This document shows positions 16,057-23,786 of a stretch of DNA of 64,000 nt, piece after piece. The DNA lies in NCBI GenBank assembly GCA_964583615.1, contig CAZOWM010000011.1, positions 1 to 64,000 on the forward strand, written 5' to 3'. Origin of the DNA: CAZOWM01 sp964583615. GTDB taxonomy: Bacteria > Spirochaetota > B62-G9 > DRHN01. A program made the translations under genes and the position numbers. Under the pieces are notes generated by a model that ran no database searches, was not told the DNA's origin, and saw only the letters and a list, made by a program, of their open reading frames with translations. The number at the start of each line of letters is the position of its first letter. Positions within the stretch are counted from its first letter, which is position 1.

Positions 16057-17553
16057 TTAAAAATTGAACGTGAAATACTCGTCACACCTGCTGCAGTATT
16101 CATCGTATTGTTTTTCACAGTGCCGGAGGTAGTGAGGAAGGCCCAAGCCCCATACGGCCGTTATATCGTCGTTTAAGAGGTTGCCGAAATGGAATATCCC
16201 GTTGACATCCTGTTTGCACCGCGGAACGTCTCCGTTGTGAAAAACCACAATATCCCTGAGAAGATGCCAGCAGCTGTTGCGCTCAAGCGGCCGAAGGTCG
16301 TATTTCGAGCGCTGCGGAAGGAGCCCCGCATATGAGTTGTACTTTTGTATGATAACTTTTGCCCCTTCTTTTTCCCACACCTCGAAAAACTGCAGCATCT
16401 CGTGCTCGTTTTCATTCATGCGGACAAACTGCACATACACATTTTTCCCTCTTTTTGAAATCAGGTAGCGCGCGTTTCGTTCCGCCTTTTTCAGCTCGCC
16501 TCCGCGGATCATGCTGTATGTTTTTTCTTCCGTTGCATCGAGCGTGAAAATAACCGAGAGATTATCCGCTCCGAGCCCGCACACGTAGTCTGAAAACGGC
16601 GGATCGAACACCAGACCGTCCGTGGGAACAATGAGGTGTACATTTTCTTTCGCAAGAGCGTACTCCACGATCTTCCGAATAGCAGGATGAAGGAGAGGCT
16701 CCCCTGAAAGGGAAAACTCGACAGTTATTCTCTCCGAGAAATCGGCAAGTGCATCGATGATCGCCGTGAAATCCTCGTACTTCATGGAGCCGGTTTTTCT
16801 CTTCAGGACGGGAAGCGGTGAGTAGATACAGGGAGAACTCACCCGATTGGTGATCTCCATTTCCGCGTACGCCGGCACAGTTCTGAGAATTCCAGGCTCC
16901 TCCCTGATGAGCTCCCTGAAATCATCATAACAGCAGGACAGGCCCTTTCTCTGCACGACACGTTCAACGATGAGCGCATTTCGCTTGAGAGACGTGGAAA
17001 GATCGATTCTCCTGATCTTCAGGTCTTCCGGGGAAAACACGCTCTCGATGTCGAATGAGTTTATCTCCTTCGACAGCGCGGCAAAGATCGAGTCTTTTTC
17101 AATTTGTTCGTGCTCGTCACCGATGAGCGACACGATTTTGGGAAATAGCTCCCGCTTGAGCACCTCCGGAGTCACTCCGTACGGGAATCCTTCACCGTAC
17201 GTGTACTCCGCATACTCCTCCCTGTGAACCCGGAGCACCTCGGAGGTGAGGCCCGTATCGATGAGAGGGGTGTCTGCGAAGAGGTACACGACATCCTCAT
17301 AGGAGCCGAGCGCATCAAAGAGCGCCCGGAACACGTGCTTCGCATTCCTGTCGCTGACCCCGATCGTGCGCAGACCCTTTATACGCGTGCCGATTTTTGC
17401 AAGCGACTCGTCGTCTGCCAGGAAAAACATGTCCTCTCTTTTCACGATCCCGAAAAGTTTTTTCAGCAGTCCGTCGAGAGGGTCCTGTCCTGCAAGCGGT
17501 TCTATCCAACGCGCTCCGCCCAGAAGTGCATTGACCACGATCGCCGTTTTCAT
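16057..17553 (-). CDS. spiro-SPASM-type protein: nucleotidyltransferase-like, degenerate radical SAM, SPASM
   Basis: 498 residues. The N-terminal region (about 1-200) resembles a sugar nucleotidyltransferase fold (VYLFADTPLIDT). The middle resembles a radical SAM core (YAEMEITNRV, then VEFSLSGEPLLHP), but the CxxxCxxC motif is replaced by V-S-S-P-C-I-Y-S (residues 238-245), so the 4Fe-4S cluster ligands are lost. The C-terminal SPASM-type Cys-rich region is intact (CWHLLRDIVVFHNGDVPRC, HFGNLL, then HCEKQYDEYCSRC). This combination matches the spirochaete family known as spiro-SPASM. It heads the glycan/amidase operon. The ATG is only 6 bases from the -10 box, so the mRNA is probably leaderless. 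Confidence 0.8.
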   Translation of the reverse strand: MKTAIVVNALLGGARWIEPLAGQDPLDGLLKKLFGIVKREDMFFLADDESLAKIGTRIKGLRTIGVSDRNAKHVFRALFDALGSYEDVVYLFADTPLIDTGLTSEVLRVHREEYAEYTYGEGFPYGVTPEVLKRELFPKIVSLIGDEHEQIEKDSIFAALSKEINSFDIESVFSPEDLKIRRIDLSTSLKRNALIVERVVQRKGLSCCYDDFRELIREEPGILRTVPAYAEMEITNRVSSPCIYSPLPVLKRKTGSMKYEDFTAIIDALADFSERITVEFSLSGEPLLHPAIRKIVEYALAKENVHLIVPTDGLVFDPPFSDYVCGLGADNLSVIFTLDATEEKTYSMIRGGELKKAERNARYLISKRGKNVYVQFVRMNENEHEMLQFFEVWEKEGAKVIIQKYNSYAGLLPQRSKYDLRPLERNSCWHLLRDIVVFHNGDVPRCKQDVNGIFHFGNLLNDDITAVWGLGLPHYLRHCEKQYDEYCSRCDEYFTFNF

Positions 17554-17559
17554 AGGCTT

Positions 17560-17588
17560 AAACTACATCAAAACCCCACACCTGTCAA
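17560..17588 (-). promoter_or_regulatory. leaderless promoter of the spiro-SPASM operon
   Basis: Minus strand: TTGACA (17588-17583), 17-base spacer, TAGTTT (17565-17560), then 6 bases to the ATG at 17553. Transcription would start on or next to the A of the ATG. No Shine-Dalgarno precedes the ATG. Confidence 0.6.
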
Positions 17589-17602
17589 TTTATAAAAGGT
17601 GA

Positions 17603-17631
17603 TTGACAACATCCGCATTATTCCTTACCCT
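17603..17631 (+). promoter_or_regulatory. leaderless promoter of xseA
   Basis: TTGACA (17603-17608), 17-base spacer, TACCCT (17626-17631), then 6 bases to the ATG at 17638. The -10 box keeps only TA...T. The two divergent TTGACA boxes are 14 bases apart. Confidence 0.5.
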
Positions 17632-17637
17632 AACCCT

Positions 17638-18903
17638 ATGTCCATCGAAAAAGTCGCAGATCAGAGAACCATCTATTCTGTAAGCGAGATCACGAGAAAC
17701 ATAAAAACCCTCGTTCAGGAGCAGTACCCCGATATCTGGGTGAGAGGTGAAATATCCAACTACAGAAGGGCGTCATCCGGGCACATCTACTTCACCCTCA
17801 AGGACGAAAAAGCGGTGATTCGGGCGGTTTTATTCAGAGGTCACCAGCAGGGGGTTAGGTTTGAACTCGAAGATGGGATGAATGTGATCGTGCACGGCGG
17901 TGTAGATGTGTTCGACAAGCGCGGAGAGTATCAGATCATCATCGATTTCCTGGAACCAGAGGGCATCGGTGCCCTCCAGCTCGCCTTTGAGCAGCTGAAG
18001 GAAAAGCTCAGTAAAGAAGGGCTTTTCGACGACGCGCACAAAAAAACCATCCCCTCCTTTCCGGACACAGTCGGTGTCATCACCTCGCCGACCGGGGCCG
18101 CATTGAGGGATATCATGAACGTGATGGGGAGAAGGTACCGTGGGGTGCATATCATCATCTATCCGGTGCTGGTGCAGGGGGAAGGGGCGGCAGAGGAAAT
18201 AGCCGCTGCGATACGAAAGGCGAACATGCGCGACGAAACCGACGTGCTCATCGTGGGGCGGGGAGGAGGCTCAATTGAGGATCTGTGGCCCTTCAACGAA
18301 GAGAAGGTCGCGCGAGCAATATACGAATCCCGAATTCCCGTGATCAGCGCAGTCGGTCATGAAATCGATTTTACCATCAGTGATTATGCAGCAGACCTCA
18401 GAGCCCCGACTCCCTCTGCCGCTGCGGAGCTTGTGGTGAAAAACAGACAGGAGCTGCTGCGGTGGCTCAGAGATCTCTTCCTCAGGCTTGGAAACTCCAC
18501 CCAGAGGGTCCTGGCTCAGAAAAAACAGCTGGCATCGTACCATACATCGGATGTTCTGTTCCGAATGATGCAGACCATTCTGAACGAAAAGAACTTTGCC
18601 CTCGATGACGTGACGAAGACAATGCTGAACAGCATGGAAAGCGTACAAAACGGTAAAAAGGCGCGGTTCGAGCGTATTGCGGGGCAGCTCGATGCGCTGA
18701 GCCCCCTCAAGACCCTGGCTCGCGGGTATGCGCTGGTGAGAAAACTCCCGGAAGACGTGCCGCTCTTCTCTATCGAGAATGTGGACATCGGAGATGAGAC
18801 AAAAACCCGCCTGCGCGACGGCGAGCTACTCAGCACCGTTCACAGAAAGGAAAAAACGACCCGCACGGAGATTAAGGACAATGGCTCAGACACTTTCATT
18901 TGA
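17638..18903 (+). CDS. xseA: exodeoxyribonuclease VII large subunit
   Basis: Large subunit of ExoVII, which degrades single-stranded DNA from both ends. The OB-fold N-terminus (VSEITRNIKTLVQEQYPDIW, VRGEISNYRRASSGHIYF) and the catalytic stretch VGVITSPTGAALRDI, then RGGGSIEDLWPFNEE and SAVGHEIDFTISD are all present. I use ATG 17638 (MSIEKVADQ), because a GTG at 17599 in the same frame precedes the -35 box of the gene's own promoter. xseB overlaps its 3' end by 23 bases. The ATG has no Shine-Dalgarno and sits 6 bases from the -10 box. Confidence 0.95.
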   Translation: MSIEKVADQRTIYSVSEITRNIKTLVQEQYPDIWVRGEISNYRRASSGHIYFTLKDEKAVIRAVLFRGHQQGVRFELEDGMNVIVHGGVDVFDKRGEYQIIIDFLEPEGIGALQLAFEQLKEKLSKEGLFDDAHKKTIPSFPDTVGVITSPTGAALRDIMNVMGRRYRGVHIIIYPVLVQGEGAAEEIAAAIRKANMRDETDVLIVGRGGGSIEDLWPFNEEKVARAIYESRIPVISAVGHEIDFTISDYAADLRAPTPSAAAELVVKNRQELLRWLRDLFLRLGNSTQRVLAQKKQLASYHTSDVLFRMMQTILNEKNFALDDVTKTMLNSMESVQNGKKARFERIAGQLDALSPLKTLARGYALVRKLPEDVPLFSIENVDIGDETKTRLRDGELLSTVHRKEKTTRTEIKDNGSDTFI

Positions 18904-19117
18904 GGATTCGATAAAGAGGCTCGAGGAGATCGTGAAGGAGCTCGAGAATGGCGACATCGAAATTGAGAAAGCGCTTACCCTGTTCGAAGAGGGAATGCGC
19001 CTCGCGAAACTATGCGCACAAAAGCTCGCGCATGTGGAAAGAAGAATCGAGATCCTGAAAAAGGGTGAAAAGGATGAAGACGTGCTCGAACTTTTTCAGG
19101 GACTCGATGAAGAGTAA
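18881..19117 (+). CDS. xseB: exodeoxyribonuclease VII small subunit
   Basis: Small helical subunit of ExoVII; several copies coat the XseA helices. The family stretches SFEDSIKRLEEIVKELENGD, LTLFEEGMRLAKLC and the C-terminal VERRIEIL are clear, and 78 residues is typical. AAGGAC lies upstream of the ATG, inside xseA, indicating translational coupling. The 134 bases after it hold no gene. Confidence 0.95.
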   Translation: MAQTLSFEDSIKRLEEIVKELENGDIEIEKALTLFEEGMRLAKLCAQKLAHVERRIEILKKGEKDEDVLELFQGLDEE

Positions 19118-19251
19118 CCCGCCGTTTTTTCCACTTGCCGTCAAAAAAATTCTCTCTCCACGTTCGAAAAATTAGAATTCAACCGCATTTTGAGTTACCC
19201 TTATAGAGAGACGTCTTTTTACCACAGCGAACTCAAGAAAACGGATGCGTC

Positions 19252-20907
19252 ATGAAGATACGCATAAAGGTACTCCTGGTCGTTCTTCCCCTGCTCGTGT
19301 TTCCGATGCTGCTCGTAGGGGTCACCTCCTTTTTATCAGCGAGGAACGGCATCACCAAGGTTGCGAAGGAATTTCTCAGCTACAAGGCAGCCGAGTTCTA
19401 CAAGTTCTGCGGCAGGCAGGAGGACATCATCAGCGAAACGGGGCTCGGCGACATCGAGGGGTACCGAACGATCGCTCAGAAATCAGCGAGGGATTACGCG
19501 GACGTGATCAAGCTTTCTGATACGGGATATTTTCTCGTGTTCGACTCTGAGGGAACCATCGTTTTCCCGAAGGAAGAAGGAGAATCCGTGAAGGAGCAGG
19601 ACTTCTTCGGACCCATGATGGAGAAAAAGCGGGGAATGGTCACGTTCAGCTTTAAATCAATCGATCGAGTCGGTTATTATATCTATTTTGAGCCCTGGGA
19701 CTGGTACATTCTTCTCAGCGAGCACCAGAACGTATTCTACAGAGACGCGGACAACATAAAGAATCAGGTTGCATACACCATGGGGATGACACTCATCTGT
19801 GCGATCGGCCTTATCATGTTCTTTATTAAAAAGCTCACCCAGCCCATTGGGAACGTGGTTCGCACCATGCAGGATATCATCACACATGACGACCTCTCGA
19901 AACGGGTGCGCGTCGAATACGACGATGAGATCGGCTATCTTGCCACCTGGTTCAACAGGATGATCGAGGACCTTGAAATTGCTTCAAACCAGATCAAGGA
20001 GTACGCGTACAAGAGCGTGCTTGCGAAGAACAGCGAAGAACGTGTCCGCCACATCTTTCAGAAATACGTGCCTCCGGAAATCATCGACGAGGTGCTGAAA
20101 ACCAAGGGGGAGAAGCTGCTGGTCGGAAAGAAGCAGATCGCAACCATTCTCTTTTCCGACATCCGGAGCTTTACTTCCATATCGGAGAAGCTCTCTGCAG
20201 ATGAACTCGTTACGTCTCTCAACACCTACTTCAATATCATGGTCAGCATCATTATCGAGCACCGTGGAATCATCGACAAATTCATCGGAGATGCGATCAT
20301 GGCGATATTCGGTGCGCCTGTTTTACACGATGACGACCCGCTTCAGGCAGTTCTCACCGCACTCTCAATGCTCGAGTCTCTCAAGAGCTTCAACAGAAAG
20401 CAGACGCTTGCGGGAAAGCCGCCCTTCAAGATAGGGATCGGCCTCAACACAGGGGAAGTGGTGATCGGAAACATTGGTTCACAGCAAAAACTCGACTACA
20501 CCTGCATCGGCGATATGGTAAACCTCGCTTCCCGGCTCGAGGGACTGACGAAGCTCTACCAAACTCCCATCATCATCAGCGAGTATACGTACAACGAATC
20601 GAAGAGCGAGATCATGGCCCGGGAGATCGATTCCGTACGCGTAAAGGGGAAGGCGAAACCGGTAAAGATATATGAACCCTATCTGCATGTCCCGCGGAGC
20701 GTGAGTGACGGGTACAATTACTTTAATGAAGCGATCAATCTGTACAGGGCAAAAAGGTTTGAGGATGCGAAGAGGCTTTTCTACCGCAGCAGGGAGCTGC
20801 TCAAGGCCGATACGCCGAGCTCGCTGTATATCGACCGCTGTGATGAGTACATCATTGCACCGCCGGGAGAGGACTGGGATGGTGTGTACACGGCAACAAC
20901 GAAGTAA
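19252..20907 (+). CDS. membrane class III adenylate cyclase with Cache-like sensor and HAMP
   Basis: 551 residues. A transmembrane segment (about 7-28) leads to an extracytoplasmic Cache-like sensor (about 30-170, with DTGYFLVFDSEGTIVFP), a second transmembrane segment (about 175-194), HAMP (about 195-250), and a class III cyclase domain (about 290-460). Both metal-binding Asp residues are present (LFSDIRSFTS, FIGDAIMA), with substrate Lys (DKFIGD), YTCIGDMVNLASR providing the base-specifying and transition-state Asn/Arg. The C-terminal 75 residues form a TPR-like pair ending in PPGEDWDGVYTATTK. It probably makes cAMP in response to a periplasmic signal. The CNB protein at 2559-3797 is a candidate receptor. 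No clear Shine-Dalgarno precedes ATG 19252. Confidence 0.9.
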   Translation: MKIRIKVLLVVLPLLVFPMLLVGVTSFLSARNGITKVAKEFLSYKAAEFYKFCGRQEDIISETGLGDIEGYRTIAQKSARDYADVIKLSDTGYFLVFDSEGTIVFPKEEGESVKEQDFFGPMMEKKRGMVTFSFKSIDRVGYYIYFEPWDWYILLSEHQNVFYRDADNIKNQVAYTMGMTLICAIGLIMFFIKKLTQPIGNVVRTMQDIITHDDLSKRVRVEYDDEIGYLATWFNRMIEDLEIASNQIKEYAYKSVLAKNSEERVRHIFQKYVPPEIIDEVLKTKGEKLLVGKKQIATILFSDIRSFTSISEKLSADELVTSLNTYFNIMVSIIIEHRGIIDKFIGDAIMAIFGAPVLHDDDPLQAVLTALSMLESLKSFNRKQTLAGKPPFKIGIGLNTGEVVIGNIGSQQKLDYTCIGDMVNLASRLEGLTKLYQTPIIISEYTYNESKSEIMAREIDSVRVKGKAKPVKIYEPYLHVPRSVSDGYNYFNEAINLYRAKRFEDAKRLFYRSRELLKADTPSSLYIDRCDEYIIAPPGEDWDGVYTATTK

Positions 20908-21523
20908 AGTCGTTATATTTTTGTCTTCCATTGTTTTTTTGATACTGCCCGCAGTGTTTCCTCTCACTGCAGCCCCGGATTCTGTCACCAACTACGACAT
21001 TGACATCGATGTGTGCCTCTCCTCATACAGCTACATCTTCAACGAGAGCGACATCAAATATCACGAGTCCATAGGCGACGATTTGCCGGATATCAAAACA
21101 GGGGTCTATTTCGGAGGGTACATGAGCAACAAAAACCGTCTCCTTTCATTTTTCTTCAACTTAAAAAACGTGTATTCCATGTACGAATTCGGGTGCGCGT
21201 TGAACCCGCTGGGCAACGAGGATAGCACCCTGATTTCATTTCCCTTCACCTATGATCTCGCATACAGGATAGGGCTTTCGGAAAGGACCGGGCTGTTTCC
21301 CTTTGTCGGAGGGGGGTTCGACCTGATCCGCATTGAGTACGATGAAAGGCCACACTGGCAGTTCTTCTACATGGCGGAAACCGGCCTGGAAGTGAAATAC
21401 CGGATCTGGGGCACCACAAATCTCAAGCTGAGAATAAGCTACGGGGTCATCTTTCTCGACCAGGTACAGAGCGGGTATATGCATATTATAAAGGTGCGTT
21501 TTCCGGTCCCCTTTATCCCGTAG
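20879..21523 (+). CDS. exported beta-barrel-like protein of unknown function
   Basis: 214 residues. I take ATG 20879, inside the 3' end of the cyclase gene (29-base overlap), because GGGAGAGGA precedes it and the following VVIFLSSIVFLILPAVFPL gives a clear signal peptide (cleavage near TAAP). The mature part has alternating hydrophobic strands with aromatic ends (TGLFPFVGGGFDLIRIEY, LKLRISYGVIFLD) and ends in a strand rich in hydrophobic residues, as in small outer-membrane barrels. I do not recognise the family. Overlap with the cyclase gene suggests co-translation. Confidence 0.6.
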   Translation: MVCTRQQRSKVVIFLSSIVFLILPAVFPLTAAPDSVTNYDIDIDVCLSSYSYIFNESDIKYHESIGDDLPDIKTGVYFGGYMSNKNRLLSFFFNLKNVYSMYEFGCALNPLGNEDSTLISFPFTYDLAYRIGLSERTGLFPFVGGGFDLIRIEYDERPHWQFFYMAETGLEVKYRIWGTTNLKLRISYGVIFLDQVQSGYMHIIKVRFPVPFIP

Positions 21524-21536
21524 CGAAGAACTATCA

Positions 21537-23786
21537 CTAGTACGCAATCACATCCCCGATTTTAAACGCTTTTTCTGAGTATGCGACCTTTCCTCTTGAC
21601 AGCCGCGGGTAGACGTCAAACACTTTTACGCTTCCGATAAAGGTGAACTGGTCGTTTTCGTTTCTGTATACCTGGAGAACGTCTCCAACCGTAACCTCCT
21701 GGTCGCTCCCCAAATTGAAAAGGATCGTGCCCCCGGGGAGCGCCTGAATGATTACACCGGAGTCGGCTGCTCCTGCCTTGAAATACCGTGGAGGGGTCAC
21801 CTTCATTCCACGCATCTCCTCATTGATGCGGATGATCTCGGAAAGCGCTGTTTCAGAGCTCTGTGTGTTGCGGTAGCTGCGCACCACATCCTCATACTTG
21901 TCGAGCGCGTCAGCGTAATATCCGTCGTCGTATGAACGCCGGGCCTCTCTCATGACAACAGCAGCCTTTTGATCGAGCCGCGCGAGCTCTTCGTTCTCCT
22001 TTTTCTGCGCCAGCAGCTCGTTGATTTTATTTATCTCATCGAGTGTGCTCTTGCTCCTGGATGGCACCCCTATTTTTGTGATGATTTCCTCGAGGCTTCC
22101 GAGGGCATCCTCATATTCTCCTCTGTTCTTGTGAGCCATAGCCTGGTTAAAAAGCGCATCCGCCTGTTTTTCCAGTTGTTTTGTTTCACGCGTGGACCTG
22201 TCGCTGTAGATCTTGTCCATGATGTTTTCCGCCCGCTCGAGCGCGGTCTGCTTGTATCTGTCGTCATTGGAAACAGTATACACCGTGTAGTAACGGCTAA
22301 GCGCCTCCTCGTTTTTTCCCTCCTGCTCGAGAACGAGCGCCGCTTCATAGGTTTTCTTTCCGATCTGATCGAGCCCCGACCTGTTCTGCTCTCTTTCCGC
22401 CAGATAGAGCACATTCTTTACCAGATTCTCCTCGACATCCATTTCAAAGGACTCTCCGATCCCTTTTTCCTTTGCACCATGTATCACCGGCAAAATTGTT
22501 TCAAGCTTACTGATGCCTTGTGCATAATCCCGTCTGGCAAAATACCCGAGCGCCTCGTTGTAGACTGTGTTAATCTGACGCCGGAATGCCAGGTACTCCT
22601 GCTGCTCAACCTCGATGTTCTGCACCCTCTGCTCTGCCTCTTTCAGCTTCGCCTGCTCTTCACGAAGCTGCTGTTCCACCTCACTGATCTTCTGCGTGTA
22701 CTCGTTGACCTCCTGTTTTATTCCCGCTTCTCTCCGGCTTAAATTTTCCTCGAATCTCTGCCTTTCCTCATCCAGTTCCTCCCGCACAATGTCCTTCATT
22801 GCGAGGTACTCAGAGTAGAGCCGCTCCCTCTCCTCTTCAACTGCGGAATCCACGTTCGACACACCGCTGGAAACGATTCGTTTCCTCGCCTCGTCGAGCT
22901 GCAGCCGGAAGGATTCTTGCAGCTCCTCTTCTTTCTCCTGCAGGAGACTATCCTGGTTTGACAGAAAAAATTCCCGCTCGTTCTGCAATGCCTCAAGCCG
23001 TTTTCTCGCATCTTCGAGTTTTCTTTTCTGCTCGGCGATCTCTGCCTCGGATCGCCTGCGTATCTCCCGTATGAGCTCCTCTTCAACCCCTGATATCCGG
23101 TCTTCAACAGACTGTTCACGCACCTTTCCCTTGTTTATAACGAGGTAGTACACGAGTCCCATCGAAACAATAGCGATAATAACAAGATTGACGATCAGCG
23201 GAAGCACAAGGCCTTTTTTTTCGCTGCGGATGAGCATATCCCAGCGATGCTCCCTCTTGCGTTTCTGCAGCTCCTCATCGATGGACCTGTACACATCCTC
23301 CTCGCTTATCTCCTGAAAGACTTCTTCGACCAATTCCTCCCCTTCGACAATATCCTTCGAACCCATCGATATATTGGTGATCTCCGCGATATCCTCATTT
23401 GCGATGCTGCCTGCATTGTTGGTGATAAACTGGAGGTCCAGCACGGGGATGAGGCGCCCCTCGTTTCGAACGAAATACTTGATGGGGGACCGATTTTTTC
23501 TCTGCTGTATTTTTTCCGCTCCAGTGAGCGTGAGGGAGCCGACGACACGGTCCACGGTAAAACCGAAGAAATCTTTTTGCTCCTTGAGGAAGAATATATT
23601 TCCCGAGCTCGCATCCGCCCTCTCGGGCAAAGGTATATACGACCTGAGGCTTTTCACCTCGACCCCAGTCTCCAGGACGAACGTATCCCGGTTTGGATGT
23701 TTGTTTATGAGTATCTTTTCGACCTGATTTTGCTCCACTGCGAGCGGATACCCGCTCAAATTGAAGCACAGCAGTTTCTCAGCCAT
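21537..23786 (-). CDS. CheW-like domain, transmembrane, coiled-coil and TPR fusion protein
   Basis: 749 residues with an unusual architecture. Residues about 1-135 resemble a CheW domain (CFNLSGYPLAVEQNQVEKIL, DFFGFTVDRVVGSL, and YFVRNEGRLIPVLDL). An acidic linker (135-190) leads to one transmembrane segment (193-217), then about 180 residues of charged coiled coil (225-405), several TPR-like helix pairs (about 410-690), and a C-terminal beta domain (GDVLQVYRNENDQFTFIGSV, then VFDVYPRLSRGKVAYSE) like the small barrels at the end of FlgT-type proteins. The CheW end would be cytoplasmic and the rest periplasmic. Its ATG overlaps the end of the PEGA gene by 8 bases. Function unknown; a link between a chemosensory array and an envelope structure is inferred. 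Confidence 0.75.
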   Translation of the reverse strand: MAEKLLCFNLSGYPLAVEQNQVEKILINKHPNRDTFVLETGVEVKSLRSYIPLPERADASSGNIFFLKEQKDFFGFTVDRVVGSLTLTGAEKIQQRKNRSPIKYFVRNEGRLIPVLDLQFITNNAGSIANEDIAEITNISMGSKDIVEGEELVEEVFQEISEEDVYRSIDEELQKRKREHRWDMLIRSEKKGLVLPLIVNLVIIAIVSMGLVYYLVINKGKVREQSVEDRISGVEEELIREIRRRSEAEIAEQKRKLEDARKRLEALQNEREFFLSNQDSLLQEKEEELQESFRLQLDEARKRIVSSGVSNVDSAVEEERERLYSEYLAMKDIVREELDEERQRFEENLSRREAGIKQEVNEYTQKISEVEQQLREEQAKLKEAEQRVQNIEVEQQEYLAFRRQINTVYNEALGYFARRDYAQGISKLETILPVIHGAKEKGIGESFEMDVEENLVKNVLYLAEREQNRSGLDQIGKKTYEAALVLEQEGKNEEALSRYYTVYTVSNDDRYKQTALERAENIMDKIYSDRSTRETKQLEKQADALFNQAMAHKNRGEYEDALGSLEEIITKIGVPSRSKSTLDEINKINELLAQKKENEELARLDQKAAVVMREARRSYDDGYYADALDKYEDVVRSYRNTQSSETALSEIIRINEEMRGMKVTPPRYFKAGAADSGVIIQALPGGTILFNLGSDQEVTVGDVLQVYRNENDQFTFIGSVKVFDVYPRLSRGKVAYSEKAFKIGDVIAY

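Noticed and set aside
17599..17637. GTG start extending xseA by 13 residues
   Set aside because: The extension contains the TTGACA and TACCCT boxes of the gene's own promoter, and XseA homology begins after ATG 17638.
17624..17640. Telomere-like TTACCCTAACCCT run
   Set aside because: Only two copies, lying in the xseA promoter; no array and no chromosome-end features.
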